A DNA stretch of 8,048 nt from DAIUFH01 sp036844705. Lineage in GTDB: Bacteria; Bacillota; Clostridia; Tissierellales; Tissierellaceae. The notes beneath the pieces are model-generated. The model was not told the DNA's origin, searched no databases, and was given only the letters and a program-made list of their open reading frames with translations. The stretch lies in the NCBI GenBank assembly GCA_036844705.1, contig DAIUFH010000087.1:1-8048 (forward strand), written 5' to 3'. The translations under genes were made by a program, and so were the position numbers. Shown here in pieces: positions 1 to 6,446 of this stretch (position 1 is the stretch's first letter; every line of letters begins with the position of its first letter).

Positions 1-730
1 CTTTTAGATGAGCTATTTCCATCAATCTAGTTATCATCTTACATGTTTTAGTAAGTGCATCATCTCTAAGATTCATTGGTGTACTACCTGCATGGTTAGC
101 CATTCCTTTGACTGTTGCTTTATAACGAGTTATACCTACTATTCCATTGACAACTCCGATTGATGTTTTGGAATTATCCAAAATCCCACCTTGCTCAATA
201 TGTAACTCTAAATAACATTTATATTTTTCTGAGTCTCTGCGTGATTGATTTACTGAATTCATATCTAATCCATGCTGTTTCATCTTAGGTATGCTAGAAT
301 CTTCTATAGGTGTACCTGTAAAGCATTTGCTACCAAAAGTTCCTCCAATAACATTGCCCTCTTCTTCTATAAATGCTATAACTTCAATTGGACAATGGTT
401 TTTATATCCATTATCCTGAAATACCCTGATACATTCTATACCTGCTAAAACTCCAAGTGTCCCATCATAAATTCCTCCTGCCGGTACCGAATCAATATGC
501 GATCCTATTGAGATAGCCTTATCTCCTTCTCCCTCAAGTCTACCTATTAAATTACCAACTGGGTCAATACACGTCTTCATTCCAGCAGATTCCATTAACT
601 TTTTTACTAAATCTACTCCCTTATCATATTCTGTAGAATATGCCAACCTAGTAACACCTATATTTTCTTCAAACCCTATCTTACCTAAATCCTCTATGTC
701 TCTTTGTAAACGTTCTATATTGATTTCCAA
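1..730 (-). CDS. M20-family amidase / N-carbamoyl-amino-acid hydrolase type (3' end beyond window)
   Basis: N-terminal 243 codons of a di-metal M20 peptidase-family enzyme of the allantoate amidohydrolase / N-carbamoyl-L-amino acid hydrolase / beta-ureidopropionase group; the rest runs off the left edge (the family is about 410-420 residues). Visible motifs are GSHIDSVPAGG (His78) with Asp89 in YDG, the EEE cluster at 122-124, and ELHIEQG with His177, the usual metal and catalytic positions. NHAGSTPM at about 212-219 belongs to the dimerisation domain. I chose TTG at 730 because GGAGGTGAT (743-735) lies 8 nt upstream. An in-frame ATG at 745 would place that Shine-Dalgarno inside the gene and has none of its own. 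The protein is clearly paralogous to the M20 protein at 3443-4705 but diverged, so it probably acts on a different ureido or N-carbamoyl compound. It has its own promoter and an attenuator-like leader. The family is confident; the substrate is unknown. Confidence 0.9.
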   Translation of the reverse strand, partial: MEINIERLQRDIEDLGKIGFEENIGVTRLAYSTEYDKGVDLVKKLMESAGMKTCIDPVGNLIGRLEGEGDKAISIGSHIDSVPAGGIYDGTLGVLAGIECIRVFQDNGYKNHCPIEVIAFIEEEGNVIGGTFGSKCFTGTPIEDSSIPKMKQHGLDMNSVNQSRRDSEKYKCYLELHIEQGGILDNSKTSIGVVNGIVGITRYKATVKGMANHAGSTPMNLRDDALTKTCKMITRLMEIAHLK

Positions 731-734
731 TCGT

Positions 735-743
735 ATCACCTCC
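735..743 (-). promoter_or_regulatory. Strong Shine-Dalgarno that fixes a TTG start
   Basis: Minus strand reads GGAGGTGAT, near-perfect complementarity to the 16S 3' end. It is followed by ACGA and then TTG at 730. This decides the start in favour of TTG over the in-frame ATG at 745, which overlaps the site. Confidence 0.75.
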
Positions 744-790
744 ATTAACTTTTTTACAATCAATAGCCCAACTTAGCTGTTTTAATTAAC

Positions 791-835
791 AAAAAAACCT
801 CACTAGCAGGTACTAAAAAGTACTTGCTAGTGAGG
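791..835 (-). terminator. Rho-independent terminator in the leader of the distal M20 gene (probable attenuator)
   Basis: On the minus strand a 17-bp stem has arms 835-819 (CCTCACTAGCAAGTACT) and 814-798 (AGTACCTGCTAGTGAGG), with one A/C mismatch and a 4-nt T loop. Seven T residues follow at 797-791. It lies downstream of a good promoter (905-933) and 60 nt before the TTG start at 730. Transcripts from that promoter should therefore stop here unless the hairpin is prevented from forming. The gene just upstream encodes an ANTAR antiterminator, and the first four bases of the stem can pair alternatively with GAGG at 848-845. A regulated attenuator is thus more likely than a simple end of the regulator transcript. 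Confidence 0.88.
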
Positions 836-874
836 CACCCATAACCTCTGAAATATTTTTTACTATACAAATTC
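832..874 (-). promoter_or_regulatory. Candidate ANTAR-binding antiterminator element (P1/P2-like hairpins)
   Basis: ANTAR proteins of the EutV type bind two small hairpins whose hexanucleotide loops have A at position 1 and G at position 4; the second hairpin overlaps the terminator stem. Here, on the minus strand, GAGG (848-845) can pair with CCTC (835-832), and U843 can wobble with G836, leaving U844 bulged. The loop is AUGGGU (842-837), with A first and G fourth. Its 3' arm is the first four bases of the terminator stem, so the two folds exclude each other. A weaker P1 candidate just upstream (874-850) has loop AUAGUA, also A1/G4, but an A/U-rich stem with a G-A mismatch beside the loop. 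P2 is reasonably supported; P1 is tentative. No folding program was run. Confidence 0.5.
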
Positions 875-904
875 ATTAACTAAAGAGAAAATGTTTTCAA
901 ATAT

Positions 905-933
905 ATATTACATTAAACCACTAATATTGTCAA
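905..933 (-). promoter_or_regulatory. Sigma-A-type promoter for the leader and the distal M20 gene
   Basis: Minus strand shows TTGACA (933-928), a 17-bp spacer, then TAATAT (910-905). The -35 box is perfect and the -10 box close to consensus. It begins 9 bp past the response-regulator stop codon. Transcription would start near 898 and give a leader of about 168 nt before the TTG start, holding the candidate ANTAR element and the terminator. A strong promoter gated by a downstream terminator is the usual arrangement for ANTAR targets. Confidence 0.75.
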
Positions 934-941
934 GAATCACA

Positions 942-1544
942 TTACAAATTTGTCCCACTATTTTCTTTATTTTTTAATAATTCAATTATTTGTTTTGAGA
1001 CATCTACAATCTTTATATTTTTATCTCTACTTATCTTTTGCATTTTTGCCATAGCTTCTTGTTCTTTAATTCCATACTTGTCCATCAATAATCCTTTAGC
1101 AATTTCAATATATTTTCTGGTCTCTAACTTCTCTTTAGTTTGATTTAATTCTGATTTTAAATTTTCAAACTCACTATGCCTAGCCATAACTATATTAATT
1201 GCTGCATTTAAATCATAATCTGTTACTGGTTTAATCAGATAATACAATGCACCATTTTCGGAAGCCTTTTTTATTAATGAATCCTTATGATATGCAGTTA
1301 AAATTATGCATGGTACATCTATATATTTATTGATTTTCTCTAATGCAACAAGTCCGCTCACAATAGGCATGTTTATGTCCATGATGATTAAATCTGGTAA
1401 TTTCTCTAATGCTAACTCAATCGCTTCTTTACCATTTTTGGCAATTGCAATTACATCATGCCCAAAGGATTCTATACTATATTTTAATCCCTGCGACACT
1501 AAATAATCATCCTCACATATTAAAACATTCAATTTTTTTGACAT
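942..1544 (-). CDS. Response regulator with RNA-binding ANTAR domain (antiterminator)
   Basis: A 200-residue cytoplasmic two-component regulator related to EutV and AmiR, expected to bind RNA rather than DNA. Residues 1 to about 120 form a receiver domain: acidic pair Asp12/Asp13, phospho-acceptor Asp56 in IIMDINMP, Thr83 and Lys105 (IKP). A helical stretch at about 122-142 leads to a C-terminal ANTAR domain (about 143-190) with the typical IAKGLLMDKYGIKEQEA core. I chose ATG at 1544 because AGAGGTG lies just upstream; a longer frame from 1571 would overlap the kinase and has no ribosome site. It starts 14 nt after the kinase stop, so the two form a translationally close cognate pair. The probable target is the leader directly downstream (832-874), where phosphorylated dimer would prevent terminator folding. 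Family and domain order are confident; the target is inferred. Confidence 0.93.
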   Translation of the reverse strand: MSKKLNVLICEDDYLVSQGLKYSIESFGHDVIAIAKNGKEAIELALEKLPDLIIMDINMPIVSGLVALEKINKYIDVPCIILTAYHKDSLIKKASENGALYYLIKPVTDYDLNAAINIVMARHSEFENLKSELNQTKEKLETRKYIEIAKGLLMDKYGIKEQEAMAKMQKISRDKNIKIVDVSKQIIELLKNKENSGTNL

Positions 1545-1558
1545 ATTTTCACCTCTAA

Positions 1559-3355
1559 CTAAATCATCCATTTACGAGGAGCAATTATCTTGACCGTGGT
1601 TCCATTATCTATAGAGAAATAAATATTGCCTTGAAAATCATTGCTGATTATTCCATTTACTATTCTTACACCAACGGAATTTGTACTCTTCAAATTAAAA
1701 TCTTCAGGAATACCAATCCCATTGTCTTTCATTATTAATACGATATCATCTTCAATCATTTTCAAATCAACTCCAACGATCTTTTCATAATCCTTAGTTA
1801 CATTTTTATAAGCATGCTTTATTACATTTGTTAAAAGTTCATTAACTACAATTGCAAATGACGTAGCTTTACTGTAGGATATAAACACATCTTCAAGTTT
1901 CATATTAAATTTAATGTCATTATTTTCAGTATTATATACCAAGGTCTCTAGGATTACCTTGAGATTTATAATACTCCCCCCATTTTCATTTTTTGATAGC
2001 AAATCATGAATAGATGCAATACTTTTTATTGAAGATATAATCTTTTTAAAAGCATCATCCACTTCTTCCTTGTTTCCATTTTCCATGCAATCTTTTTGCA
2101 TTGAAACTAATGTAATTATAGATTGCAGATTATTTTTAATTCTATGGTGACTCTCCTGCAAAAGAGTAGATTGTCCTAATAACCTTGTTCCTTCAATTGC
2201 AATTGCTGCATGCCTTGCGAAGGTTAACAAATACATGGTCTCATTTTGTGTCTGAGTATAAATACTCTTAAAATATATACTTATAAGTCCACCAAGCTGC
2301 GTTCTGATAATAATGGGGACACTTATAATAGTTTTAAAGTCAACCTTTTCATTAAACATTGATTCAAATCCAATATCTCTTATATTAGAGTAAGAAATAT
2401 CCTTCTGTGCTGCTGCATCTAGGATATACTCACTCTTTAATAAAGGCAAGTCAATTTGTGATTTACTATAAGTATAGTTCTCAATGATTGCGTTTGTTGG
2501 TGAATCAATCAGACTTATCAGGCATCCGTCAATACCCATAACATCTGATAATTCCATTGATAAGAACTTTAATATATCCTTTAATTCATATTCAGACGTA
2601 AGATATTCAGCAGACTTAAAGATGGCACTCAAAACATTGTTACTATCCATATCTTCTTTATAATGATAACCGTCAATTAGACTCAATAGTTTTCTCGGAT
2701 TGGATTTTGCCTCCTTAGCAGACATTTTCCCCAATATTTGCCCCTTTGACATGACTGTAATACAATTAGAAATGACTAATGCTTCTTCCCATTGTTTAGT
2801 AATATATATAACCATCCCACCACTATTTACGAAATTTCGAATAATTTTATTGACTTTAGTTAAGTTTTCGTAGGACAAATAATCCATAGGCTCTTGAATG
2901 ATTATCATTTTTGGATTTCTATAGAAATGTTTACAGATATAAAGATACTTCTTATTCCCCAATGATAAATCTCTTACCTTTGTTTTAAAATTGCCTTCAA
3001 TACCATAGGATTTCTTAACAGTTTCAAAGTTTTCTTTTATTTTTTTCCAATCTATTAGATGGGATATTTTTCCCCTTGGTAAATTATCAAAATAGAAGTT
3101 TTCAGCAATACCTAAATTATCAAATAAAATTGGTTCTTTGTAGATAATCTCTATATCTTTCTTTTCAATTTTTTCGATACCATTTCCCAAATTGAATTTC
3201 AATGAATTTTCATCTTCATTTAAAATAGACTTTATATAATTCAATTGTTCATCATTACTCTTAATAACAACTGTATGAACTTCTTTATGATTAATACTAA
3301 GGGCTGTATTACTTATGCCACTATCATTCTGATTAGATAAATCTATAATTCCCAT
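1559..3355 (-). CDS. Soluble histidine kinase: degenerate ABC-ATPase domain + GAF + HisKA_2/HATPase
   Basis: A 598-residue sensor kinase with no membrane segment, partner of the ANTAR regulator 14 nt downstream. Residues about 25-230 resemble an ABC-importer nucleotide-binding domain of the sugar/nucleoside (RbsA-like) type. The signature loop (LSLGNKKYL, 130-138), a Walker B-like strand (MIIIQEPMDYLS, 150-161, Glu155 kept) and an H-loop region (YITKQWEEA) with Lys in place of His are visible. Walker A is absent: the matching N-terminal stretch reads IKSNDEQLNYIKS. Residues about 245-395 look like a GAF domain. The HisKA_2 box is ESHHRIKNNLQ with probable phospho-site His404. The ATPase follows, with an N-box (NELLTN, 505-510), DNGIGIP (544-550) and a G2-like loop near 562. 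ATG at 3355 is 18 nt from GAGGTGG, unusually far, and an in-frame TAG lies just upstream. ATT at 3361 or 3358 is a possible alternative start. The signal is unknown. Confidence 0.88.
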   Translation of the reverse strand: MGIIDLSNQNDSGISNTALSINHKEVHTVVIKSNDEQLNYIKSILNEDENSLKFNLGNGIEKIEKKDIEIIYKEPILFDNLGIAENFYFDNLPRGKISHLIDWKKIKENFETVKKSYGIEGNFKTKVRDLSLGNKKYLYICKHFYRNPKMIIIQEPMDYLSYENLTKVNKIIRNFVNSGGMVIYITKQWEEALVISNCITVMSKGQILGKMSAKEAKSNPRKLLSLIDGYHYKEDMDSNNVLSAIFKSAEYLTSEYELKDILKFLSMELSDVMGIDGCLISLIDSPTNAIIENYTYSKSQIDLPLLKSEYILDAAAQKDISYSNIRDIGFESMFNEKVDFKTIISVPIIIRTQLGGLISIYFKSIYTQTQNETMYLLTFARHAAIAIEGTRLLGQSTLLQESHHRIKNNLQSIITLVSMQKDCMENGNKEEVDDAFKKIISSIKSIASIHDLLSKNENGGSIINLKVILETLVYNTENNDIKFNMKLEDVFISYSKATSFAIVVNELLTNVIKHAYKNVTKDYEKIVGVDLKMIEDDIVLIMKDNGIGIPEDFNLKSTNSVGVRIVNGIISNDFQGNIYFSIDNGTTVKIIAPRKWMI

Positions 3356-3418
3356 AATAATCTATTTAATGTCCCACCTCTTTCATATTAAACTTGATAA
3401 TAATTACTGTTCTATATA

Positions 3419-3446
3419 ATTATATCCTAATCTTCAATATTTTCAA
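3419..3446 (-). promoter_or_regulatory. Sigma-A-type promoter for the kinase-ANTAR pair
   Basis: Minus strand carries TTGAAA (3446-3441), a 16-bp spacer and a perfect TATAAT (3424-3419). The -35 box overlaps the stop codon of the upstream M20 gene. Transcription would begin near 3412, giving a leader of about 57 nt with no terminator seen. The two-component pair could thus be made at a basal level independently of the sigma-54-controlled genes. Confidence 0.6.
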
Positions 3447-4705
3447 ATAATAGTATTTCCTTCAAATTCACATATTTTCTTTAAAGTTGTATAAAGTATT
3501 TCAGCTCCAGCCGCTAAATCTTCCTTTGTTGTAAATTCCTCTGGACAATGACTTAGTCCACCATTCGAACTACGTAAAAATATCATTGCCATAGGAAATA
3601 ATCGTCCCATATTCATTGCATCATGTGCTGGATAGCTTACCATATGCATATATGATATGTTATTTTCTTCAGCACTTTCAGCTATTATTTCTTTCAATTT
3701 TGAATTACAATGGCATGGCGCAATGGATAATGTAGACTTAACATCACAAATCAATCCTCTTTTTTCACATTGTTTTTCTACAAATACCATTAAATCATCA
3801 TATATCCTTTGCCAAATATCATCTCTAATTTCTCTAAAATCAACTGAAATAGTGACTTTATTAGCAACTATATTATGTTCATTCGGTTCTATATTTACGT
3901 ATCCTACAGTACCTCTTGTTGGAGAACCAGAGTTCAGTGCTAGTCTTTCCACTTCACAAGCAGTCTCTGCAGCTGCCATAAATGCATCATGTCTATCCTC
4001 CATTGCCATACCACCAGCATGAGCTGATTCACCATGATAGGTAATATAGAATTGTTTTATTCCAGCTATACCACCTACTACTGCAAGTGGAAATCCTTTG
4101 TTTAAAAGATACTTTCCTTGTTCAATGTGTAATTCTATAAATGCAAAATAATCCTCTTCTTTAATAAATGACTTTTCAAAATTATCGGGTTCTAACCCCA
4201 TACCATATTCAAGCATTGCCTGTTTCATAGTTTTGCCTGTATTTCTATCTACAGAGTTTTCTGCATAATCACTTGGTAACATTCCACATATTGCCTTGCT
4301 TCCAAAAGTACCCCCTAAGAATTGAGTTGCCTCTTCATTTATGAAAGCAATCATTTCAATGGGACGTCTTGGCTTATATCCCTGCTCATACATTGAAGTC
4401 AGTACTTCAAGGGCAGTCATGATACCTGCAATACCATCAAACTTTCCTCCCATAGGCACCGTATCCAAATGCGAACCAGTCAGTACTGGAGGTAAATCTT
4501 CCGTTCCATCATATCTTCCATAAATATTTCCAACAGTATCTACTTTGACCTTTAGCCCAATTTCTTCCATCCATTTTATTAAAAGCAACGCAGCTTCTCG
4601 ATATTCAGTAGTCCAGGCAAAACGACTTATTCCTCCTCTTGGATCATGTCCATACTCTCCAATTTCCTGCTCTCTTTTCCATAGTCTTTCTGCGTTAATA
4701 TTCAT
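3443..4705 (-). CDS. M20-family amidase, allantoate amidohydrolase / N-carbamoyl-L-amino acid hydrolase type
   Basis: A full-length 420-residue cytoplasmic metallo-hydrolase that would cleave an N-carbamoyl or ureido group, releasing ammonia and CO2 from allantoate-like or N-carbamoyl-amino-acid substrates. Motifs in order: GGISRFAWT (24-32), GSHLDTVPMGG with His79, Asp90 in FDG, EE at 124-125, ELHIEQG with His193, HAGG in the dimerisation domain (229-232), DFREIR (289-294), HDAMNMG (361-367) and GGLSHCPEE with His386. All expected metal and substrate residues look intact, and length is normal. The start ATG at 4705 has AGGAGG 5 nt upstream. The gene lies 99 bp after the amidohydrolase, with a terminator-like palindrome between them and no clear promoter of its own. 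Expression may therefore depend on read-through from the sigma-54 promoter. No gene symbol is given because AllC, HyuC and related enzymes cannot be separated by eye. Confidence 0.92.
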   Translation of the reverse strand: MNINAERLWKREQEIGEYGHDPRGGISRFAWTTEYREAALLLIKWMEEIGLKVKVDTVGNIYGRYDGTEDLPPVLTGSHLDTVPMGGKFDGIAGIMTALEVLTSMYEQGYKPRRPIEMIAFINEEATQFLGGTFGSKAICGMLPSDYAENSVDRNTGKTMKQAMLEYGMGLEPDNFEKSFIKEEDYFAFIELHIEQGKYLLNKGFPLAVVGGIAGIKQFYITYHGESAHAGGMAMEDRHDAFMAAAETACEVERLALNSGSPTRGTVGYVNIEPNEHNIVANKVTISVDFREIRDDIWQRIYDDLMVFVEKQCEKRGLICDVKSTLSIAPCHCNSKLKEIIAESAEENNISYMHMVSYPAHDAMNMGRLFPMAMIFLRSSNGGLSHCPEEFTTKEDLAAGAEILYTTLKKICEFEGNTII

Positions 4706-4740
4706 TACAACCTCCTAGTATTTCTATATACTTATTACAA

Positions 4741-4777
4741 CCCTAAAAAACGAGCTTTAAAAGCTCGTTTTTTAGGG
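4741..4777. terminator. Terminator-shaped perfect palindrome between the amidohydrolase and M20 genes
   Basis: The arms 4741-4757 and 4761-4777 are exactly complementary over 17 bases with only TAA between them. The GC core is CGAGC/GCTCG, flanked by A6 on one side and T6 on the other. The symmetry makes it a terminator shape in both directions. On the coding strand it follows the amidohydrolase stop by 27 nt and precedes the M20 start by 35 nt. It would lower, or condition, expression of the M20 gene. I see no ANTAR-type hexaloop hairpin beside it. Confidence 0.75.
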
Positions 4778-4804
4778 TTTAAACTATAACTAATGTATTG
4801 TTTT

Positions 4805-6229
4805 TTATAGCTTGTTCTCTTTCATAAATCTAGAATTTGTTCCGTCAATTTTATTGAATTCCTCTGTAGCTCTCTCTCCAATACCTTTAGAATATTTATT
4901 AACAGCTTCAAGATATTCATCTTCATCGATTTGAAGAATCTTTCCATCTTTATATATTACTTTTCCATCTACCACGGAAAGTGCTACTTCTTCACCTCTT
5001 GCACTATATACTAAATTAGGAACAATATTTCTCATTGGAGTAGTAAATGTTGGAAGCATAGATGGCTTATTTAGGTCTATAGCTATAAAGTCTGCTCTCT
5101 TTCCAGCCTCTAAAGATCCAACCAAATTGCCTAACCCTATAGCTCTTGCCCCTTCAATAGTAGCCATTCTAAGTGCTCTCCAAGCAGGCATAGTTTCAGG
5201 ATTTTTATATTTGATCTTATTGAAAAGTGTTACCAATTTCATCTCATTTATTATATTGTGACAGTTATTACCAGGTGCCTGATCTGAACCTAGTGCCACA
5301 TTTCCTCCTGCTTCTTGGAAAGCAGTTGAAGGTGGTACAATACCATCGATAATCCCAATAGAACCAGGACATACAATCATGCTGGCACCGCTTTTTGCCA
5401 CTACTTTAGCCTCATCATCATTTGCATCTGTTAGATGCACTGCTATCAATGTTTCATCTAAAAATCCTATATCCTTAAGCCACTCAATAGGTCTTTTGTT
5501 GTATCTTTTAACAACTTGATATGTTTCCCTATCACCTTGTTGAGTATGCATGTGTATCTTTGTATTTCTTTCTTTAGCCACTCTTTGAATCTCCAGCAAC
5601 AAATCCTTGCTTAAAAAATCAACACCTTGAGGTCCAAATAATATCTTAATGCGGCCATCACCCTTATCATGCCATTTATCGAATAGTTCTAAATTCTCTT
5701 TAAATGACATTTCTCCTAATGCTTCATCGAATTCGTACAACTCTCCCGGATCATAAACTCTTCTCTTCGCTGACCTTATAGTATGAGCAATATTTCCTCT
5801 TGCTCCTACCTTATAGATAAATTCACACACAGGATCCATATTGACTTCAAAATCTCCTAATGTTGTAGTTCCTGCCTTAATAGCTTCGATAATTGCCAGT
5901 CTACTACCTGCAAGTTTTTCCTCTTGTGTAGCAACATTATCAAAAGGCTGCAATCCATACATCATCCAATTGTTAGTATCCTGAGCAAGACCTCTCATTA
6001 TAGCTAGTCCGGTATGCATATGTGCATCTATAAATCCAGGGAAAATTGCGTGATGGGTTAAATCTATTGTTTCCTCTGCACTATATTCCTTATTAATAAC
6101 GTCTTCCTTATCTATAGCTATAATCTTTCCAGAGTCTACTGCCATTGCAACTCCTGATTTATAGCCTACTCCTTCACCTTCCATTGTATAAAAATGTGGT
6201 GCCTTGACTATCATATCAACTTTTTGCAT
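4805..6229 (-). CDS. Metal-dependent amidohydrolase, TRZ/ATZ (cytosine/guanine deaminase-like) group
   Basis: A 474-residue cytoplasmic TIM-barrel enzyme of the amidohydrolase superfamily. An N-terminal beta-sandwich segment (about 1-60) precedes GFIDAHMHTG, giving the HxH metal pair His70/His72. Further ligand positions are His226/His228 in IHMHTQQ, His265 in VHLTDAND and Asp316 in LGSDQAPGNN. The sandwich closes with AGKRADFIAID, and a helical tail ends the protein. In TRZ/ATZ deaminases the later His is followed three residues on by a catalytic Glu (HxxE); here that position is Gln231, so a standard deaminase reaction is uncertain. I chose ATG at 6229: AAAGGA lies 11 nt upstream, and the longer frame starting at 6334 would include the sigma-54 promoter in the coding region. 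The substrate is probably a nitrogenous ring or amide whose products feed the M20 enzymes; this is inference. Confidence 0.9.
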   Translation of the reverse strand: MQKVDMIVKAPHFYTMEGEGVGYKSGVAMAVDSGKIIAIDKEDVINKEYSAEETIDLTHHAIFPGFIDAHMHTGLAIMRGLAQDTNNWMMYGLQPFDNVATQEEKLAGSRLAIIEAIKAGTTTLGDFEVNMDPVCEFIYKVGARGNIAHTIRSAKRRVYDPGELYEFDEALGEMSFKENLELFDKWHDKGDGRIKILFGPQGVDFLSKDLLLEIQRVAKERNTKIHMHTQQGDRETYQVVKRYNKRPIEWLKDIGFLDETLIAVHLTDANDDEAKVVAKSGASMIVCPGSIGIIDGIVPPSTAFQEAGGNVALGSDQAPGNNCHNIINEMKLVTLFNKIKYKNPETMPAWRALRMATIEGARAIGLGNLVGSLEAGKRADFIAIDLNKPSMLPTFTTPMRNIVPNLVYSARGEEVALSVVDGKVIYKDGKILQIDEDEYLEAVNKYSKGIGERATEEFNKIDGTNSRFMKENKL

Positions 6230-6291
6230 ATAAAATATCATCCTTTCGTTGTGCTCAAAGTACACAATAATATTGATTAAGTGAATTACTA

Positions 6292-6309
6292 TCGCAATAT
6301 TCATGCCAA
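6292..6309 (-). promoter_or_regulatory. Sigma-54 (-24/-12) promoter for the amidohydrolase
   Basis: Minus strand reads TTGGCATGAATATTGCGA. It matches the sigma-54 consensus TGGCAYR-N4-TTGCW at every position but the last, with the invariant GG and GC at the required 12-bp spacing. Transcription should start near 6282, leaving a leader of about 52 nt to the ATG at 6229. The gene immediately upstream encodes a sigma-54-dependent activator, which strongly supports the call. Confidence 0.9.
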
Positions 6310-6356
6310 AAATATTATGTCCATTTTCAGGCATTTTAAAGCTATTAATTAACTAA

Positions 6357-6437
6357 GGTAAATATTTTTTTACTATCTCCTAATAAACAATTAATAATTG
6401 GACAAAATATTTTTATTCTAGGTAAAATTTTTTTGTC
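6357..6437. promoter_or_regulatory. Candidate upstream activator sites for the sigma-54 promoter
   Basis: The region about 75-155 bp upstream of the predicted start has two kinds of repeat. One is an inverted repeat with arms GACAAAATATTTTT (6401-6414) and AAAATTTTTTTGTC (6424-6437), matching at 12 of 14 positions. The other is a direct repeat of GGTAAA followed by an A/T run, at 6357 and again at 6421. The distance suits binding by an enhancer-binding protein with DNA looping. The region is very AT-rich, so chance repeats are possible. The inverted repeat could instead be a weak terminator for the activator gene, though it lacks a GC core. Confidence 0.4.
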
Positions 6438-6446
6438 TGTTTAGTA

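Noticed and set aside
731..898. A metabolite riboswitch (purine or guanidine type) in the leader of the distal M20 gene
   Set aside because: The conserved core sequences I know for these riboswitches are not present; the leader is short and fits an ANTAR-controlled attenuator better.
1306..1506. Plus-strand open frame inside the response regulator gene
   Set aside because: It lies opposite the conserved receiver domain, has no ribosome site and no recognisable protein features.
3657..4022. Plus-strand open frame of 121 codons inside the M20 gene
   Set aside because: It is antisense to conserved M20 sequence, with composition typical of a shadow frame and no Shine-Dalgarno.
4341..4523. Plus-strand open frame inside the M20 gene
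   Set aside because: It is antisense to the metal-binding region of the M20 enzyme; a shadow frame.
4741..4860. A second ANTAR target in front of the M20 gene at 3443-4705
   Set aside because: I found no hairpin with an A1/G4 hexaloop overlapping the terminator; only a CTATAA/TTATAG pairing with a long loop is present.
6230..6334. N-terminal extension of the amidohydrolase (35 extra codons)
   Set aside because: The extension covers the sigma-54 promoter, and the better-placed ribosome site precedes ATG 6229.
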